Positions 20,840 through 24,369 of a DNA stretch of 24,369 nucleotides are shown here, in pieces (position 1 is the first letter of the stretch; every line of letters begins with the position of its first letter). Made by a program: the position numbers and the translations under genes. The notes beneath the pieces are model-generated. The model saw only the letters and a program-made list of their open reading frames with translations. It did not search any database and was not told the origin of the DNA. Origin of the DNA: Ichthyophonus hoferi (Eukaryota > Opisthokonta > Ichthyosporea > Ichthyophonida > Ichthyophonidae); contig NAOQ01000025.1 in NCBI GenBank assembly GCA_002751075.1, positions 227,441 through 251,809 on the forward strand, read 5' to 3'.

Positions 20840-21318
20840 CAGCTGTGTGCAAGTTGATAGAACTCGCACCAATTCTGATAAGGTTATGGGCCCAGCACAT
20901 TTCCATTGCGCCACTCTGCTACAAACAGACAGAAACTCAACGCTCTACAATACTGCAAATCTCTTGCTTCATTCAATCCATTGACCTTTGCGTGTGGAGA
21001 CTTACTTTTATTACACTTATACAATGTCTTTCAAATCTGCATTTGAACTATCAACATTTCTATCTAAAAAGGGACACCAAGTTAACATACAAAGCAATTG
21101 GATGGGTAACACCCACATATCACCTCCGCCCCAAGCCACTAAACACCAGATACCAGACGCCAGAGCCTACAACAGAGCCAGAGCCAGAGCCAGAGCCAGA
21201 GCCAGATCCAGAGCCAGAGTGTATAAAAGAAACCAAACAACAAGCAACTAATAAAAAACACTGGTTTCAGTTGTCAAAAATTTACTGTTTAGTTTATGTT
21301 TTTATATTATGCCTATAG
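20758..21318 (+). CDS. Hypothetical ORF with Glu-Pro repeat, no ATG found
   Basis: An open frame of about 187 codons, without an in-frame ATG start, ends at 21318. It reads through a Leu/Ile-rich region (VLPLIQLQILTAVCKLIELA), a second hydrophobic patch, then a Glu-Pro repeat encoded by a GAGCCA hexanucleotide array (about 21174-21218), a Lys-rich stretch and a hydrophobic C-terminus. A plausible acceptor (TACAATTACAG) ends at 20832. Two other frames are also open over part of this stop-poor, AC-rich stretch, so the frame may be open by composition alone. Confidence 0.3.
   Translation, partial: GKSQFSFHKRVLSKSVQVLPLIQLQILTAVCKLIELAPILIRLWAQHISIAPLCYKQTETQRSTILQISCFIQSIDLCVWRLTFITLIQCLSNLHLNYQHFYLKRDTKLTYKAIGWVTPTYHLRPKPLNTRYQTPEPTTEPEPEPEPEPDPEPECIKETKQQATNKKHWFQLSKIYCLVYVFILCL
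21174..21218 (+). repeat. GAGCCA hexanucleotide repeat
   Basis: About seven units of GAGCCA with two interruptions, one GATCCA. It encodes Glu-Pro in one frame and Arg-Ala in another. It is the only GC-rich tandem repeat in the window. Confidence 0.9.
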
Positions 21319-22250
21319 AAAGAGAGATTCAATAGAACTCTCATACAAAGGGTACTAGTTTTGTTTTCAATAATTATTATAGACAACTGGGGGTAGATTC
21401 AAAATTTACGCCTGCTATCACGTTACATCCATCTCAACTTTCCATTGAGAATAAACCGAAGTTAAGAAATATTCCGATCACCAACCTATCCAAAAGTACT
21501 ACAGTACATAATTAATTGGAGTCTCCAAAGCCTATGAACAGGCAGATACTACCACAGATTGCCATATTTTTCATTTTATGACCGTATAGATTACTAGAAT
21601 TGGATTTGTATTTATTAATATATATTATGTTTTTAATCATATTGAATGATACATGTGGGTTTATTCTAGCTTAATAAGTAATTAAAGCACATGGTATATC
21701 TATCTCTTCATCCTAGTCGGGTCAATAGATGCATACTCAGTAGAAATAGATATATGATAGGCCGATATGTAAATTAAACTTTGTATATCTATGAAGCCAG
21801 TCCGAGTCATTGGTATATTGCAGTAACAAATCCATATATTGATATATTATCGGTCTTAGCAAACTTAATATACCCATACCCACTGTGGGATATGTGTGGC
21901 ATACATATCTCCCCTTATATCCTTTTCTCTCTAAGCCCTATAGTTACTGACTAGCTCTTTTGTAATTAAAACAGAATAAATATGGCATTTCATGATATCC
22001 TACACTAATGCTGTCAATAAAGACCTATAGGAACATGAACTATTACTTTAACATATCCTATCACTTTACTTTGTTTATTCTTTTATCTCGACATAATGCA
22101 GTGCTGGCATCTTAAATTCTTGACCTATGGCTGCAGCCAGGGGTGGTGGAATGGTATTTCCGATCTGTATGTGTATCACCCTGTGTCCTATGAAACTCAA
22201 TAGGAAGATGCTTACGGTTAGGATTTCTGATGTAGTGGATAGTTTATATT
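21319..22250. other. AT-rich intergenic DNA
   Basis: No gene, RNA or element seen. Composition is ordinary for the window. Confidence 0.5.
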
Positions 22251-22254
22251 TTGA

Positions 22255-22430
22255 AAGTTATAGTTTAATGTATAGTGTATAGTGTGATGTATAAGCTGTA
22301 GTTTATAGGTCAGTGTATGTCTATAATGTATAGTTTATAGTGTGTAGTGTATATCTTTAACGGCGTAGCGTATAGGTCATAGTGTAATTTTTATAAATTA
22401 CAGTATATAGAGTATAACTTACAGTCTAGG
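22255..22430 (+). repeat. Degenerate GTATAGT minisatellite
   Basis: Units such as GTATAGTGT, GTTTATAGGT and AATGTATAGTTTATAGTG recur for about 175 bp with drifting length (7-14 bp). A reverse-oriented relative lies near 8117-8180. Confidence 0.65.
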
Positions 22431-22639
22431 GGTTCAATAAGTAGCTGATATTCCTTAGATACCCAACAGAATAGAGGTTCAACAGACCTTACATTATTGC
22501 ATGTAGTATTAAACCTTCACCCCAATGTTAAAATATCTGAATACCCAAGCACCCCAGTATTTTTATTTATATAGTGTTAAGATACAAATAGCTAGATAGA
22601 GGAGATTAAAGATAACGGCGTGTATTTTTTATCAATGAT

Positions 22640-23060
22640 AAAGTGACTATGGCACTCGTATTCTTGGACGATACAAAGTATGCAGTGGCAACGGTTTATT
22701 AAACAAAGTATTGAAAATAGATGTAATATCTGTACTGAGTTCTATTTGATATACAATGGTCCTATCTACTGTTAGTTGATCTACATAGTTACCATTGGGT
22801 AAAAGTAAAAGACAAGCTAAAGGCCTTGTGAGCCCTGCTTGCTGTACACACAAATTTCGAGTTTAGAGACGCCCTAAATGTCTTATCCTGAAACCCACAC
22901 TGTACGCAGTAGCTGCAATCTAAAACACCCGAATCGTAGATGAGTATGAAACAAGCATCATCTAATGGTTCAACTGTACAAGACTTGGCTGGTTGGCCTT
23001 CTAGTAAAGAATTTAGGAGATAAATTTCTAGTGCATTAGACCTAAGAGTCGCCTCTATTG
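22640..23060 (-). pseudogene. Decayed protein-coding patch, largest member of a dispersed family
   Basis: The minus strand reads as coding-like sequence in more than one frame. An upstream part contains EIYLLNSLLEGQPAKSC and a Cys-containing stretch; a downstream part (22647-22853) has LTRPLACLLLLPNGN and TSIFNTLF. The latter matches the patch at 8510-8690 in order. The copy is broken. Family unknown: host gene family or retroelement protein are both possible. Confidence 0.4.
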
Positions 23061-23319
23061 TTAACCCAGCAAGAGATACTTCTAAACAACATCTAATTGA
23101 AACCCTTAAGGCCTGTGGACAAGTCAGGAGACCTATAACATAGATTGCTATAAAACCAATGCATATGCCAACCGTAACTAGTTATATATGTTTTAGTATT
23201 ATTTTTAAACAGATACAGACGCGTATATTCAAGCATACTAAAAAATGCAATAAATTGTAGGAAATGGCTAATCATAATCTTCTGTCACATTTACAATACC
23301 AAAACAAAACTAGTTATGT

Positions 23320-23560
23320 TGCAGCAAAGCAGCCAACCTTAGCCAAATGGTGAGTATAAGTCCGTGGACTGGTTTTGGACTTGTCAAGGGATATGCTCTT
23401 CCTCTCGCGGACTTAGTTTTGTTGTCCTTAGCAAAGGATATGATATCCTTCTCTCGGTTAAATTCTATATACACAAGCTGTAAATATCTGATTCTGCATA
23501 TAATGCTTCAATGGGTATATGCGCTGGTAATTGTAGGTCCTTACAATCATTATAATTACA
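23320..23560 (-). pseudogene. Coding-like remnant, unclassified
   Basis: Minus-strand sequence has well-mixed residues (NREKDIISFAKDNKTKSARG and, further upstream, LQLPAHIPIEALYAESD). It lies just upstream of the decayed patch at 22640-23060 on the same strand, so both may come from one old gene or element. The AHIP stretch faintly recalls retroelement RNase H tails, which is not enough to name a family. Confidence 0.3.
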
Positions 23561-23689
23561 AAATTTACATGTGTAGATATGCCAACAGTTGTTGGTCCTT
23601 AATCCAGTCTTATACTTAGTATAATTATAATTTATGAACGTGTGCCTTTGCCTTGCAGAAATGTTTACTAATAAATATAAATAGTTCAT

Positions 23690-24198
23690 GCCATAATACT
23701 AAGAAACATCGCAATAAATAACCATTTTAAGAGAGAAGCTACATAAATACAGTATATAGACCAAATGCATTTTGCAATATGCAAGGGTGAAGGGGGTTTG
23801 CTGTGTCGTCTGGAAAACAATGGCATTGAAAATAGCAGATGATATGATAATTGAGAGTGTGCAACGTGAAGAAGTGGTTATTTTTAAGTACATGAAGATA
23901 TTAAATAATTAATTTGTTTTTGTATGGTGGCTTGCTTATAACTACGTGGGAATGAGTACAGGTGTGTTTGTGTGTCTGTGTTTATGGTTTTATAAAATCA
24001 TTAATATATTTTTAATTAATCATCTGGTGATAGTTGATGTTTATCGACTGCAATACGTATTACTGTGATTATGTGATATTTCTAATTCATACATATGCAT
24101 ATAAATATACATATACATATACAGATAATTATTTGTTATTGCCATATATAGAAAGATTCAATACATAAACTCCAAATAAATAATAAAGGGGGTGTGCT
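23690..24198. other. AT-rich intergenic DNA
   Basis: No gene seen. ACATATACATATACA-type repeats occur near 24095-24125. Confidence 0.5.
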
Positions 24199-24369
24199 AT
24201 CCTGACAATGACGCATGTTATGTAGCGGACTATAATGTAAACAAACCTGGAAGCCCTGGCTCAACCACACAGGAGCTAATTTATACTATTCTAGACATAT
24301 CTGATGCGGTGAAACCGAATTCGGATCAAGCTGTATACTTAATATAATATGGTAAATAGCAATTAATCT
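24174..24369 (+). other. Polypurine-like tract at the window edge, possible LTR start
   Basis: AAATAAATAATAAAGGGGG (about 24174-24192) is followed by TGTGCTATCCTGACAATG. A purine run ending in Gs next to TG is the layout at an LTR border. The window ends before the other border, so this stays a suggestion. Confidence 0.25.

Noticed and set aside
23465-23560. DIRS/Ngaro RNase H remnant (AHIP motif)
   Set aside because: The similarity is a handful of residues; no tyrosine recombinase or split repeats were recognised.
1-24369. tRNA, rRNA, U6-like snRNA and CRISPR arrays
   Set aside because: No B-box GGTTCRANTCC, no conserved rRNA or snRNA segment and no regular repeat-spacer array was seen on reading either strand.

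Overview
The window looks like nuclear DNA from an AT-rich eukaryote with a compact intron system. GT-AG introns (mostly 70-360 bp, a few near 600) often carry a CTAAY-like branch site followed by a pyrimidine tract and CAG. No bacterial-style operons, tRNAs, rRNAs or CRISPR arrays were seen. The gene set and intron style suit an early-diverging fungus or another AT-rich protist; the sequence alone does not settle which.

Three conserved host genes are well supported, all on the + strand. (1) 4673-6514: a four-exon gene for a 131-residue CGR1/CCDC86-type protein of 60S ribosome biogenesis. (2) 10214-14642: a 14-exon gene for a protein of about 742 residues, read as the transmembrane nucleoporin NDC1, with six membrane segments followed by a long soluble C-terminal part. 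(3) 18901-19659: an intronless gene for ATP11, the mitochondrial F1-ATPase assembly chaperone. Each has CCAAT/ATTGG boxes upstream and usually a short GC-rich motif in otherwise AT-rich DNA. The three serve nucleolus, nuclear envelope and mitochondrion; nothing shows they are co-regulated beyond the shared CCAAT boxes.

A fourth possible locus (20567-21318) has long open frames, one ending in a Glu-Pro repeat, but no clean gene model. A 66-codon ORF (9958-10158) lies just upstream of NDC1.

The rest is intergenic. It holds an old, broken Ty1/copia retrotransposon on the minus strand (about 15188 to 16740, perhaps further) with a 3' LTR and polypurine tract, and decayed minus-strand coding-like patches near 3560-3720, 8510-8690, 22640-23060 and 23320-23560. 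Three of these patches share a short protein motif. There are also many AT microsatellites and minisatellites, an 18+18 bp palindrome, and an interstitial telomere-like CCCTAAA tract. I found no convincing new multi-gene system; the items most worth a second look are the 20.5-21.3 kb locus, the dispersed decayed protein family and the promoter motifs.
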